A stretch of DNA of 64,000 nt from the NCBI GenBank assembly GCA_026018925.1, contig JAKSZU010000008.1, forward strand, positions 7,616,415-7,680,414. The letters run 5' to 3'. Source of the DNA: Tupaia tana. Its lineage: Eukaryota > Chordata > Mammalia > Scandentia > Tupaiidae. The notes beneath the pieces are model-generated. The model made no database searches and was not told the origin of the DNA. It saw only the letters and a program-made list of their open reading frames with translations. Position 1 is the stretch's first letter; the number at the start of each line of letters is the position of its first letter. Made by a program: the position numbers and the translations under genes. Below, piece by piece: positions 11,113 through 21,794 of the stretch.

Positions 11113-12528
11113 AATTGATTTGCTAATGAACTTAATTAGCCTAAATGTATCCAATAGCTAGCACAGCTAATATATACCTATACATGAATCCAAGTCTGAC
11201 ACTCAGGGCCCATGTTACCTGAACGTTACATTAGAAATGACTCATAGAGTAAAAATTCACTCAGCAAGTATTTAGCCCACTGAATATGTATGTCCAAGCC
11301 CAAGAGTTTACTGCATTTTAATTACTCATCTGCTTTGCATGTAAAAACTTTTAACACTTAGAAAATAGAAAGGAATAGGCCTAAATATTCTGCCTAAATA
11401 GGTGAAACTAAAGAAATTATATTTTTAGAGGAAATACTTTTTAAAACATCGACAAAGAAAAAAACTTAATGAAGCAAGTCTTTTTCCTCCTAGAGGCTCT
11501 GGGGAGAACATTAACGAAACTGTAAATCTCTCTTCTAGGGACATAAATATCCATAGCAGCAATAACAGGTAGCGACACAAATAAAATCGGGTTCAGAAAT
11601 ACAAAACAAGGCTGCATTTAAGGACAAAGAGATTAGATGATCCATTAAGACTCTGTGGTCTCATATATTTTAAGATGTATTTTTTGCCTTGTCCCAGAAA
11701 GGACTTAAGAACTTAACCTAAAAGGACACATAAAATTCAAACAGATAATATAAATCAAAATGGGAGACAAAAAGAGAAAGAAAAACAATGTTCCAGACAT
11801 AAAATGGAGCCAGGAAAGAAGGCAAAATATGCCCCGAGAATTCTTCATCATGAATGGAATCGCGTCTAGTGCGCTCTGCCTTTACCACTGGTGGAGATGT
11901 TAGCACAGGTACTGGACAGGGAATTTGTAAAGACTCTTCAGGGGTCTCTGTTACCAAAGTCTCACAACATAGAGATAGAAAGCCAGAGAAAGCAAGCAAG
12001 TTCTCTAGCTAGGTAGAAAGCTGATCCTCCTGCCTCACAGCCTTCTACTCTGGTTGTTTTCAGTGCAGAACTCACGTGTTTTCTTCCATCTGAGTGAATC
12101 CTGCACGATACGCAGTGAGGAGGAATAAGAGAAGACTTAGAGATCACACACTGATAGGCTTTGGTAGAAGCTGGTAGGGAATTGACAAATGTGCCAAACC
12201 GCAGTGACTCACCAGTCACAGAGCCATCGTCAGTGTGACGACAAAGGCAACACGAAGGAGTCTCAACAAAAGGTGCATGTGAACGTCACCAAACCATCAC
12301 CTTGTCGCCGATCCCTGCCTCATGGAAAGGCCAAGTCGCACTTCCTGACTTGTAAATCTTCATGGACCTACTGATGATATTAAGCTCGGTTACGTTTTTC
12401 TTCTATGAATAAATCCGAGATGGAAATTAAAATGCTCAACCAAGCATTAAAACTTGACCATTTCAGTCCATATATTCTTAACACATTAAGAGATGTGTGC
12501 TGGATGTGAGGGAAGAATGCAGGTGTGG
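11113..12528. other. No gene recognised; unique-looking
   Basis: 1.4 kb without recognised repeats. A plus-strand frame around 11,740-11,990 is mostly open except for one stop, but I recognise no protein and it has no ATG or splice support. It could be an unrecognised pseudogene or noncoding sequence. Confidence 0.35.
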
Positions 12529-12702
12529 GAGCCGGCAGGTGGTACAGTGGTTAAGGGCGCTGGACTCCCACATGACCAACCGTGGTTCAAGTCTTGGACC
12601 TGGTGGCTTGCTTTCTCACATTGTCTCTCACTCTTTCTCTCTCTCTCCCTCTCTGGCCTAAAAAAATAAATAAAGTCAAATAATATAACTAAAAAAAAAA
12701 AA
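12529..12702 (+). mobile_element. tRNA-derived SINE, short form
   Basis: 'ggagccggcaggtggtacag', 'ggttcaagtcttggacc', 'ggtggcttgctttctcac', CT tract and 'ctggcctaaaaaaataaa'. Confidence 0.9.
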
Positions 12703-13165
12703 GAAAATGCAGATGTGAACAACGTCTAATATCCAAGTTGACTACCTAGCTCTATCACATGTTCCCCATCGTGAAAATATTCTTTCTTAAGTTCCTTCCT
12801 TTTTCTTTTTAGTACATATTTCCAAAAAGAAGTGGGATGGAGGCGACCACAGATGATCTTGTCTGTTTATGGAAGCAGCAATCTGCTACGGGGAAAAAAA
12901 AAAAAAAAAAAAAGTCCCACTGTTTCCATGGCAATCGCAAATTATGGAGCCATTCCTCCAGAAATCTCGTTCACTTGAAAATTGAAGTCCCCAAGTGACA
13001 AGAAGCGGAGAACACTGTAATACCAGTTGGATGAAGAGAAAGCTGCAAAGTCTAAGACACGGCAAGGCACAGGGACTGAGAGTAAGTGCCGACCCCTCCC
13101 CTCCACCTGAGGGAGGTGCACTCAGGGGACCCCTGTGGGAGACCAGATCACCCGTACAGCTGGAA
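12703..13165. other. No gene recognised; contains an A-run
   Basis: Contains an 18-base A-run at 12895-12913 without a recognisable SINE or L1 body upstream. The rest is unique-looking. Confidence 0.3.
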
Positions 13166-13166
13166 A

Positions 13167-13558
13167 GAGTGACTTCAAAAAGTTCATGGAAAACAGAATT
13201 AAAGTATGAGTTTAGTCTGGAGCAAAAATTTGAAAGTCATGCACCATTCTTTTCACAATATGCGTTTTCCAATACCAGCAGTTAGCGTAATGGCTATGTC
13301 GCTGGACTCCCAAGTAGTCGACCGCAGTTCGAGTCCCGAATCTGGTGTCTTAAACTCACACCAGGCACGTGTGTGTGCATGCCCAAGATCCTGAGAGGAG
13401 AATGGAGGAGAAGGGATTGCGGTGTGGCCATGCCCCTGGGGGGTAATTTCTCGCTTTCTGTCTCTCTCCTTCTGGTGAGTGCACACGCCCTATAGCAAAA
13501 ACCTCTCAAAAAAAAGAAATATGTGTTTTCCATGAACTTGTTGAAGACCCCTCATACA
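13167..13558. mobile_element. Palindromic MITE, family A, split by a SINE
   Basis: Left part 13,167-13,273 begins 'tgacttcaaaaagttcatgg'. The right part 13,517-13,558 ends 'catgaacttgttgaagacc', the inverse arm. The break is the SINE at 13,274. Confidence 0.75.
13274..13516 (+). mobile_element. tRNA-derived SINE, long form, inside MITE
   Basis: Starts 'accagcagttagcgtaatgg'. The direct repeats 'aatatgcgttttcca' before and 'aatatgtgttttcca' after (one mismatch) show insertion into the MITE. Confidence 0.9.
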
Positions 13559-13799
13559 GCTACTGCTTTTTAAACTAAGTGTGTGTGTGTGTACTTTTAA
13601 GAAAGTGACAAAGAGAAACAGACATGCTGGCAAACACAGAGAAGTTTGCCTCCGTAGAACTGACCGATGGTGCTACTTCAAGGAGCAGTTGTGCCCGCTG
13701 TTGCTCTCCACGCGTTTATATCGTTTTCCCATTTCTGCCATTCAGCACAGGCATCCAGAATGAAAGACTATCTGCTGACAAGGTGTATGGTACTATCTT

Positions 13800-13900
13800 T
13801 GTGCTAAAATACAGTGTATTATGCTGACCATTCACTCTGTATGTTCTAATGCTATACAGTGATTGAACGTAAAATAATAATAATAAAAGCTATCATATTT
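13800..13900 (+). mobile_element. L1 3'-end fragment
   Basis: 'cactctgtatgttctaatgc', 'tacagtgattgaacgtaaa' and an A/T tail match the tails of the L1 3' fragments at 16.8 kb and 45.3 kb. Confidence 0.5.
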
Positions 13901-13929
13901 TTTAAAAGTGGAAAGAGTATATTTAGCAT

Positions 13930-14640
13930 CCTTAGACGTCATAGAACACCGATTGAAACATTTGCTCCAAATCAAGAAGTGGGACGGCCATGGGTAGTCA
14001 TCGTGAACACGTCGATGGGGCGGAAGGTTCCCAGCTGCCACGCCGGCAGCACGACTCCCACTTCCTCGGCCCAGCATAGCGGCTGTGCCTGCCAGGAGAA
14101 TGCGCATTGCCGCGTGGAGAGCACTAACACGCGGACGTGGGAGCTACTGCGGCCACCTCCGCCCACCGGGCCAACAAGGAGCAGCAAAGAGGAGACAAGC
14201 GGGCGAGAGACGGAGAGTGCTCTCTGGGGTCCCAGCAGCCTCCAGGTGCCTGCTTCAGTCGTCCTTGAGGCCCAGCTGCTTTCCTGCCCTGAGGTCAAAC
14301 ATCAGCCACCTGTCCTTACCGTCAGCTCCTTCTCCTGTTTGTACTAGCTGACATTGAAGTCAAACAGGCTGAAACAACCGGTCTCGTTCACGTGGAGTTC
14401 GGGCAAGTTCTTCAGCATGGCCAACTTCTTCTTGTTATAATGTCACCATGCCTTCTCCCTTCTTCTGAGCCTTACAGGGGAGCTGTAGTGACACTGGCAT
14501 TTCTACGACATGGTCCCATCTCTGATGGCACCTGCCCCCACAGAATGCATGGCCTTTACTTTGGTATCAGTCTGCTTGTCTGCTATAAGCTTCATCTCTC
14601 TGTAACTGGTTGCCCACGTAGACTCACAGGTAGTTGGCAG
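13930..14640. other. CpG-richer unique block, function unknown
   Basis: 13,970-14,190 is unusually rich in CpG for this window (for example 'cacgtcgatggggcgg', 'cacgccggcagcacgac'). Open frames exist on both strands, and the minus strand carries an ATG at 14,107. I recognise no protein. It could be a small CpG island, a decayed processed pseudogene, or unique DNA. Confidence 0.3.
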
Positions 14641-14654
14641 GAAAAAAACAATAC

Positions 14655-14830
14655 TATTGCAAGGATTCTAATAAATGATAGTCCTTACAACATTCCTACT
14701 GGGTAGGTACTATAATATTTCCATTTTACGGCTAAGGAAAGTTTCCCAAATGTTGCAAGTAAGTACAGGTATGTGATTTCTGGCAGTTAAACTCCAGAGC
14801 CATATCCCCGACCACTGGACAACACGGCCC
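14655..14830 (+). mobile_element. MIR SINE fragment
   Basis: 'acaacattcctactgggtag' followed by 'ccattttacggctaagg' is the conserved MIR core (average, minimum, cell-count-like text of MIR: 'cattttacagatgagg'). Confidence 0.7.
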
Positions 14831-15055
14831 TCGGTACAGTAAGTCTAAACGCCGTCCAGGACACACTACGCTGTGGAAAGCACTCCCAATGTGTGTGGGG
14901 GGGGGAGCGACAACATGAGGCAGTTTCAACTATGGCGATGCACACACACAGTACATAGACACAAATACACACACACACCCTGGCTCATGGCCAGACAAGA
15001 ACAGCCCCATCTCAGCCAGAGGAAGCTGCTCAAGTTCTGAGTCTGGAGATCAAGG

Positions 15056-15309
15056 GATCAGCAGTTAGTGTAATGGCTATGTCACTGGACTCCCATGTAT
15101 TTGACCATGGTTTGAGTCCTGGACCCAGTGGCTTAAACTCACACCAGGGGCCTCTGTGTGCATGCCCAAGATCCCAAGAGGAGAATGGAGGAAAAGGGAT
15201 TGCGGGGTGATTCCTCACTCTCTGTCTCTCTGTCTCTCTCTGTCTGTCTGGCAAGTGCATGCGCCCTATAGCTGAAAACCTCTCCAAAAAAAAGAAATAA
15301 AAAAAAAGA
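15056..15309 (+). mobile_element. tRNA-derived SINE, long form
   Basis: 'gggatcagcagttagtgtaatgg' (split: GGGATCAGCAGTTAG plus TGTAATGG), 'gtttgagtcctgg', CT tract, 'gcgccctatagctgaaaacc' and poly-A. Confidence 0.9.
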
Positions 15310-15436
15310 CGTGCACCTCCGGGAACAAGAGAACCTACAGCGTCAACAAGGAAGCGGAAGCCAGCAGTGGGCACCTTACCCACTGCCTCTAGTTGAACCT
15401 GGGGCTAGACCGTGAAGGGCTTTGTTAGTTTGATTT

Positions 15437-15642
15437 TCACTTTTTGGGTTTTTTTTTTTTTTTTTTTTTTTTTGGTTTGTTTTTAAGCTTCTTTCTTCAA
15501 GTTTTTTTTAGGTTTCTTTATTTTTAAGAAATGAGGTCTAGCTAGGTTGTCCATGGCAGCCCTGAACTCGTAATCCCCCTGCCTCAGCTTCCGAAGTACC
15601 TGTTGTGACAGGCACACACCACCATACCTGGCTGGTTTTTAT
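15437..15642 (-). mobile_element. 7SL/Alu-like monomer, minus
   Basis: The minus-strand reading 'ggtatggtggtgtgtgcctg' followed by 'cggaagctgaggcaggggg' and 'gacctcatttctt' is the 7SL RNA Alu-domain pattern shared with Alu and B1. It is followed directly by a type B SINE in the same orientation, making a composite. A 22-base T-run precedes it. Confidence 0.75.
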
Positions 15643-15898
15643 GTTTGTGTGTTTAAGTTTATTTCATTTCTTCCATCAGAGAGAGAGGGGCAGGAGAGAG
15701 CGAAAACAGGCACATCCAGCAGGGACCTCACGGTGCGAGGCACCCCCAGCCTCAGCCTCCCGGCACCGAGGCACACGCGTGCCTGAGTCTGGCACTTCCG
15801 GGCAGACCGCTGGGCGCTGACCTGGAACTCCGTGCAGGTCCAGCACCACGCGGCGTTGCAGTGCTGCCGCCCCACTGCTGCGGCCCCGGCTTTTCTTT
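15643..15898 (-). mobile_element. tRNA-like SINE, type B, minus (composite partner)
   Basis: The minus strand runs from 'ggccgcagcagtggggcgg' (head) through 'gtgccgggaggctgagg' to 'ctgatggaagaaatgaa' at its tail. GC-rich; adjacent to the 7SL-like monomer. Confidence 0.6.
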
Positions 15899-16470
15899 TT
15901 AACAGGAGAACGATCCTAGCACAGAAAAACCTCTTGCTTCCAGATCAGTGTCACGTTTGACCTTCACGTCCACAGGAGAGAAAGGCACCACAGTGACTGC
16001 ACGTGTGTCTGGACACATGCATGTGAACGTGCCCAGGAAAGCAGTGTCTAACTGCAGCTCACGTAAACACACTAGGTTCCAAATATACCCGGAATGTGGA
16101 CATCACAGGCTCATACAGAACAATATGGTTTGCAGCAAGAAATACAAAACATGTAGGAGGGAAATTGAGCTCTTGACAGAGGAGTAAAACATTTTCTTTT
16201 TAAAATTGTGAGACGCAAATCGTTTGCCATCAAATACAGCCGTCTCTCTACTATTATAGAAATGCCTCCAATTCCTCTTTTATGGTAAAGCAGTTGACAT
16301 GCTCATTTTCATCTCTGTAGAATCCTGAAAATAAGGACAAAATACCACTATCCACGAAATTGTCTTCCTGGTCCCATCTTTGGTGAGTTAAAGAAGTAAA
16401 GTGAGCACAGGGGGTTACCTATCCTCAGCTCTGCTGTGGCTAATTCATGAACATTCAAGTACTGACAAGA

Positions 16471-16585
16471 CAGGGCCAGCAGGTGGCTTGGTGGTTAAGG
16501 TGGTAGATTCCTACATGGCCAATCACAGTTCAAGTCCCAGACCTGGCAGCTCACCAGCCCAGTGCTGTGGGCCCCTCAGCCTGCC
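16471..16585 (+). mobile_element. tRNA-derived SINE, short, 3'-truncated
   Basis: 'gggccagcaggtggcttggtgg', shown as GGGCCAGCAGGTGG, 'gttcaagtcccagacc', then divergence with no A-tail. Confidence 0.8.
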
Positions 16586-16624
16586 CCTTTGCTCTTCTTA
16601 TCCAGGGTAGCAATGTGAGTAATT

Positions 16625-16661
16625 CACACATTGCCGTAAGAGATAGGGAATCAAGGATGGG

Positions 16662-16705
<44 letters not shown>

Positions 16706-16880
16706 GAAACAAGAAATGGAAAATTATTTGCTGACGGTAACATGTATGTTGATGTGCTTGATTGAGACAATATACAGTGTACTCTGGATGGAAAATCTCA
16801 CTTTGTATGTTGTAATGATGTACAGTGAATGAATGTAAATAAATTTAATAAAAAAATAAAATTTAAAAAAATAAAAAATA
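16625..16880 (+). mobile_element. L1 3' UTR fragment with (AT)n
   Basis: Same 3' UTR as the minus fragment at 10.8-11.1 kb: 'gatagggaatcaaggatgg', (AT)n at 16,662-16,702, 'ttatttgctgacggtaac', 'gtaatgatgtacagtgaa' and an A-rich end. Confidence 0.75.
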
Positions 16881-17374
16881 AAAAGTGGGTGGGGATAGCA
16901 AAGCATGTCACAATGAGGCCAGTGGCTGTCCCACAGGAAAAAAAAAAATGGAAAAAAAACCATGGTGAGCAGCCAGATGAATTCCAGAAAAGTGGGGCAG
17001 TGGAAGGAAGCCCCTGGACTGGGGAGAAAGAGATGAGGCTGGGAAAGAGCACCCAGAGTGAAACACCTGAACTTGGCTACGTGCACATCCGGATTGTACT
17101 ACAGTTCTTATCCTCTCAAAAACTAGAGTGGAGAATTTGAATATCTCATTTAGGATAACCCAAATATTTGGCAAAAAGTTAATAAAAGGATAAATACAAA
17201 AATTGAAATAGAGTTTCTCTAGAGCATCTGGAACCCCTGGACCACGAACTGCTTCACGTGAAGACACTTGGCACCTCGCTCTCAGGCACTGGAGTGCCCA
17301 GAGGCAGCCTTCGGAGGCCTGCAGTCGGCTGCATGTGCTCATATACTCGGGGCCTGAAGTCCCGCTCAGGGGCA

Positions 17375-17447
17375 CAGACAGTGCATTTTAAATCAGATTC
17401 CTAAGTAATTCTTGTGCACGCTCCATGTCGAGAACCACTGTAGGGCA
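17375..17447 (+). mobile_element. MER5A-like hAT fragment
   Basis: 'cattttaaatcagattcct' followed by the terminal 'gagaaccactg', as in the ancient hAT-Charlie MER5 group. Short and diverged. Confidence 0.5.
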
Positions 17448-18590
17448 GGATTAACCAGCCCCTAATCATCAAGCAGAAATTTCCAATAGTCCAGCTCACC
17501 CTGGTTGCCTACACCTCACACACAGGAGTAATCAGCGATTTCTCCCAGAGCCACTCACCTCTCAGTCTTTCTCTAAGGGTACAATGCCACAAAGCATTTT
17601 GTCCCTGGAAGTCTTCTCTGTGAGCTTGTCCAAGAGAATTTAAAGGCTTATCCAGCCCGTTAAAGCCTAGTTTTCCTCCTCCTCTCAGATGAACAAGTGT
17701 GCGTATTTAAGAATAGTTAACCGAAAATGCAGAAATGCTAAATGGCAGTGAGAAAACGTTCTTTACCTTCACTCTAAATGTGAGATGATCAAGATTTCTA
17801 TGACTCAGCTGGCTTCTGCAGATGGTGTGGGTTTTATGGGTAACCGTGAGTGGGATTTTCCTCAGAAACCCGAAGAGATGCCCTTGACCATGGCCCACCT
17901 CGCCGGCCACCATCAGGGCCCAGAGCTGACATGGCACAGCAGGAGCGTGAGGAAGCTCTTGCGTCTCCAGAGAACGGTGAGTAATCTCTGTCTGGGAAGA
18001 GGCTGACGGCAGCCGCACTGAAAGGCTAACCTAAATCTGTGAGCCTTCGCCCCGTGTCTGCTCCCTGAATGTGGATTCCAGAAGACGAGTAGCTCCTGTG
18101 CCTCTCTGATGGGTGCGGAAAGGGCAGGGTATTTATGGAAGGAAACTGCTCTTGCGATGAAGCCAACTTAGAAATGACAAATTGCCCCCTGACGCTCTTT
18201 CCCTTCCACCAGATAAGCTTGCCTAGAATTTGGGAAGAGGAATAGCTTCCCCTGGTTTCCCTTTCTAAACCCCAGGTAACAAACATTCCGCAGCCTTCAA
18301 ACGGCCTTGAGGGAGTTATTCCCCTTCTGTATGAAGCGAGTTTTCCTAAGAGTAAACGGGAGATCACTGTGGAAGAACCTCAGAGGGGAGTTTGCAGAAA
18401 TTTAGTGAGGTTGGGAAATAAGGCGCTGAAAAGCAAGCCTGGTCATTTTCTAAGCATTCACAGCAGGCAAGTCGCCACAGGAGCAACTGCGAAGCCTCAG
18501 GTGAAAAGCTGTGGTGCTTGTCTTCCGAGCAGCACTTTCTTACGTACACAAGGGCACTACGGCTGTCTCACACGTAGGACAAACCAGACA
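17448..18590. other. No gene recognised
   Basis: Unique-looking DNA. The frame on the plus strand at 17,785-18,006 has no recognised domain. It contains 'cagctgg' and GT/AG pairs but no convincing exon. Confidence 0.35.
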
Positions 18591-18591
18591 C

Positions 18592-18925
18592 TTCTACTAC
18601 ATGAAAAAGCAACTTCAATGAGCTGATGGAAAAACTGAATTGAAGTATGAGTTTATTACAGTGCAAAAAATCTTGAAATCTATGCATGATTTTTTTTAAT
18701 TTTTAAAGAATGATTTACTATTTATTTATTTATTTATTTTCATTTGACCAGAGAGGGATGGAATGAGAGAGAGAAAGAGAGAGGGAAAGTGAGAAAGCAA
18801 GCTGCCAGGTCCAGGACTTGAACTGTAGTTGGCCATGTGGGAGTCCTGTGCCCTTAACCACCTGCCAGTCCCTATGCATGAATTTTTGGTATACACATTT
18901 CCCATGACTGTTAGAAGCCCTCTTG
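18592..18925. mobile_element. Palindromic MITE, family A, split by a SINE
   Basis: Left arm 'gcaacttcaatgagctgatgg' (diverged), centre 'gtgcaaaaaatcttgaaatc'. After the SINE the right part is 'cccatgactgttagaagccc'. Confidence 0.65.
18698..18873 (-). mobile_element. tRNA-derived SINE, short form, minus, inside MITE
   Basis: 'catttgaccagagaggg', (GA) tract, 'gaaagcaagctgccagg', 'gtgggagtcctgtgccc', 'cacctgccagtccc'. Direct repeats 'tatgcatgattttt' and 'tatgcatgaattttt' flank it. Confidence 0.85.
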
Positions 18926-18929
18926 TATT

Positions 18930-19260
18930 TTAAATTTCATCAAGGTAATTCTCCCTCTGAGTTTTAAGTTGAAAAGCTTGCCCGAAGTCACCGAGTTATT
19001 TCAAGGTCATAAATTCCAAAACTTTAGAGTAAATGGTTCTTACAGAAGAACTAAATTCTGACTAATTTGTGATTAAAAAAATATTTTTATAAATCATCAT
19101 TGTGATCATTTTGGCAATCTTAAGGGATTAAAAAATCCTCACTCATTACATAATGTTATACTTTATCCTCATTTTATAGAAGAAAAAGTAAAAACATTCA
19201 TTTTCAGGTATAGAGAAGTGACATCAAGTAGATTCCCAATAATTCAAGATAGATAAAGAC
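18930..19260. mobile_element. Possible MIR remnants
   Basis: 'cttgcccgaagtcaccgag' (18,979) and 'cctcattttatagaagaaa' (19,168) resemble MIR core pieces in a decayed context. Confidence 0.4.
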
Positions 19261-19609
19261 TTGGGAAAATCCAAACTAACAGGTAATTTTTAAAATTTGT
19301 TTATTTTTGCATTTCATCAGGAAATAATTATTTTAAATCAGTGCATACAACAGAAAAGATGTAATGAAACTATTTATGTTACATTTAAGTTTCTTATCAT
19401 ATATTTAGTAAGAAAACATGACAAAATGGAAAGAAAAATTTTTTCTCTATTTGGGAGGAGACTATAGTAAATTTTCTTCATTATCCAAACATGAGAATGG
19501 AAAATTGAGCACTGCAAACTCTGTGGAGAGACTGCCTATTAAACAACAGCTCAATGACTATTAGGAAATATTTTGGCACCCCTTCTGGGATTTTAGAAAA
19601 TATACATAT

Positions 19610-19676
19610 AGGGCTAGCAGGTGGAGTGGTGATTAAGGCACTGGACTCACGTGGCCAACTGCAGTTTGAGTCCTGA

Positions 19677-19722
<46 letters not shown>

Positions 19723-19810
19723 CTGTCTGTCTTTATGGTGAGTGCATGTGCCCTACAGCAAATTTAAAAGTAATAATAATAATAAATAAAATTAATTATT
19801 TGTTAAATAA
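19610..19810 (+). mobile_element. tRNA-derived SINE, short form, with (TC)n
   Basis: 'gggctagcaggtggagtgg', 'cactggactcacgtggcc', a TC microsatellite at 19,680-19,714, 'gtgccctacagcaaattt' and an (AAT)-rich tail. Confidence 0.85.
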
Positions 19811-19847
19811 ATGAACATATAAATTATACACACACATAAGTGGGAAC

Positions 19848-20252
19848 TTCAAAAACCTTATAGAAAAACAGAATTAAAATACAAACTTTTGGGACCAGCA
19901 GTTAGTGTAATGGCTATGTCGCTGAACTCCCATGTAATCAACCGCAGTTCGAGTCCCAGACCTGGTGGCTTAAACTCAGGCCGGGTCATGTGCGTGCGTG
20001 CCCAAGATCCCTAAAGGAGAATGGAGGAGAAGGGATTGCGGCGTGGCTATCCCCCCGGGGGGGGGGGGGGTGATTTCTCGCTTTCTGTCTCTCTGTCTCT
20101 CTCTGTCTTTCTGGCGAGCATACACCCTATAGCAAAAACCTCCCCCCCAAAAAAATAATACAAGCTTATTTTGGAGCAAGATTTTTCTAAAATCCATGCA
20201 TAGTTTTTTTAATATGCATTTTCCATTATCTTTTGAAGACCCTTCATATATA
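19848..20252. mobile_element. Palindromic MITE, family A, split by a SINE
   Basis: Left part 'gggaacttcaaaaacctta', then the SINE, then 'cttattttggagcaag' to 'cttttgaagacccttcat'. Confidence 0.75.
19889..20158 (+). mobile_element. tRNA-derived SINE, long form, inside MITE
   Basis: 'gggaccagcagttagtgtaa', 'gttcgagtcccagacc', a 14-base G-run, 'caccctatagcaaaaacc'. Flanks 'aatacaaactt' and 'aatacaagctt' are a likely target duplication. Confidence 0.9.
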
Positions 20253-20645
20253 TATATATGTATATGTGTGTGTGTATGTATGTATAACTATTTCTGGTTT
20301 CTTGCAAGGATAGTATAGACAGACATGACACGATAATCCTGAGTAACAGAGCCTGGGTCAAGACAGCCCCACCACACAGAGTCCTGGCTCTGGTGTTCAC
20401 CACCTTGGGACGGCATGTTTGCATCATCGGTGCACACTAATGTCATTCCCAGACAAGACACTCACACAGAGCATCGGAGATACAGAAAAGTCGAAGTTCT
20501 CCGTGCTCGCTGTTCCGTATTTTTGTCCCAGTTGTGTTCTACTCATCAAGCTCCATGCTTCTGATAATAAAAATAAATCAAGTGAAGAGCTTCCACCAAA
20601 ACTGTAGTGAGAATAGCACATCTACCAAACATTAAATATTGCTTT
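20253..20645. other. No gene recognised
   Basis: Unique-looking, with a short (TATG/TG) stretch at 20,246-20,284. No coding or repeat call. Confidence 0.35.
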
Positions 20646-20678
20646 TAAACTTGGGTGCATTTCTTGTTTTTACTTCTT

Positions 20679-20965
20679 TTTCCTTTTTTTTTTTTTTTTT
20701 TTTTTTTTTTTGAGATAGAGATTTTTGCTATAGGGCATGTGTGCCTCAGGAGAAACAGAGAAAGACAGAAAGCGAGAAATCACACACCCCCCTCGGGGGG
20801 GGGGGGGGGATGAACACACCAAAATCTCTTCACTCCCATTCTCTTCTCAGGATCTTGGGCACAAGATGCCCAGCATGAGTTTCAAGCCGCTGGGTCCGGG
20901 ACTCGAACTGTGGTCAGCTACATGGGAGCCCAGCTACACAACCATTCCACCATCTTCTGGTCCCA
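20679..20965 (-). mobile_element. tRNA-derived SINE, long form, minus; perfect 17-bp target duplication
   Basis: T-run, 'tttttgctatagggcatg', a 17-base G/C-run region, ending 'accatcttctggtccc'. The direct repeat ACTTGGGTGCATTTCTT occurs at 20,649-20,665 and again at 20,967-20,983 without mismatch, so this copy is relatively young. Confidence 0.95.
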
Positions 20966-20983
20966 CTTGGGTGCATTTCTTAA

Positions 20984-21475
20984 AGCTGTTAGGGAGGACT
21001 GCAAAATTTTTATCAGTTCCCCAAATCAAGTTAGAGTGGCAATGTGTCTCTTTCCCCTTACAGATGTGTATGGGTGTGTGCGTGCTCACGCCCGTTTCAC
21101 TCCCCAGGCACCATCAGTTTCAGGCTTCTTTCAGCTCCATTTCACCCTTGGATTAGAAAAGGCAAACAAAAGACTCACCAAGCAGATGGCACAAATTCCC
21201 AAGATGCCAGAGCGAATTGAGTGGCCAGTGCTGCTCTCTGGCTCTCCCCCACAATGGGCGAAACGTGAGAGCCACTAGGTAAAGCTCTGTTCCCTTTTGA
21301 GTAGGCTAAAGGTAGTTCACAGACATGAAGGAAATACAAATGCGTCTTTCACGGCAGTGGGATGGACAGGAAACAACTCATTTGTTCCCTGTACATATGG
21401 GCAAAGTACTGCCCCCACAGGTGCTTCTTGGAAGAGCAGAAAGAGGTTTATCAGAGATCAAGACAGAGGTAGAGA
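20984..21475. other. No gene recognised
   Basis: Continuation of the unique sequence into which the preceding SINE inserted. No recognised protein or repeat. Confidence 0.35.
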
Positions 21476-21743
21476 GGCCAGCAAGTGGTGTGGTGGTCAA
21501 GGTGCTGACCATGGTGTGTGAAATGCTACCGCAGAGAGGCACTGTGCCACCACGGCCCCTCTGCTTCTATCTTCACCAGACCTGGTGGCTTGAAAATCAT
21601 GCCAGGCACATGTGCATTCATGCCTAAAAATCCCAGGAGAAGAGATTGCAGCATAGCCATCCCCCCGGGGGTGATATCTCATTTTCTCAGTCTTTCTCTG
21701 TCGAGTGCGCGCATGCTATAGCAAAAAAAAAAAAAAAAAAAAT
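21476..21743 (+). mobile_element. tRNA-derived SINE, long form
   Basis: 'gaggccagcaagtggtgtgg', 'gacctggtggcttgaaaatc', 'gcatgctatagcaaaaaaa'. No good direct repeat is seen; a perfect inverted repeat follows the A-tail. Confidence 0.85.
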
Positions 21744-21794
21744 CTGTTGCCATTCCTTCCTTGGAAGCAGGAGGAAAGGAAGGAATGGCAACAG
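21744..21794. repeat. Perfect 19-bp inverted repeat (hairpin)
   Basis: CTGTTGCCATTCCTTCCTT at 21,744-21,762 pairs exactly with 21,776-21,794 across a 13-base loop. It lies directly after the A-tail of a SINE. Confidence 0.95.

Noticed and set aside
11700-12010. Mostly open plus-strand stretch that looked like a decayed protein
   Set aside because: One internal stop, no start, no recognised family; kept only as unknown.
14340-14600. Minus-strand text resembling a ribosomal-protein retrocopy (Lys-rich segment)
   Set aside because: I could not match it to any ribosomal protein and the frame is broken.
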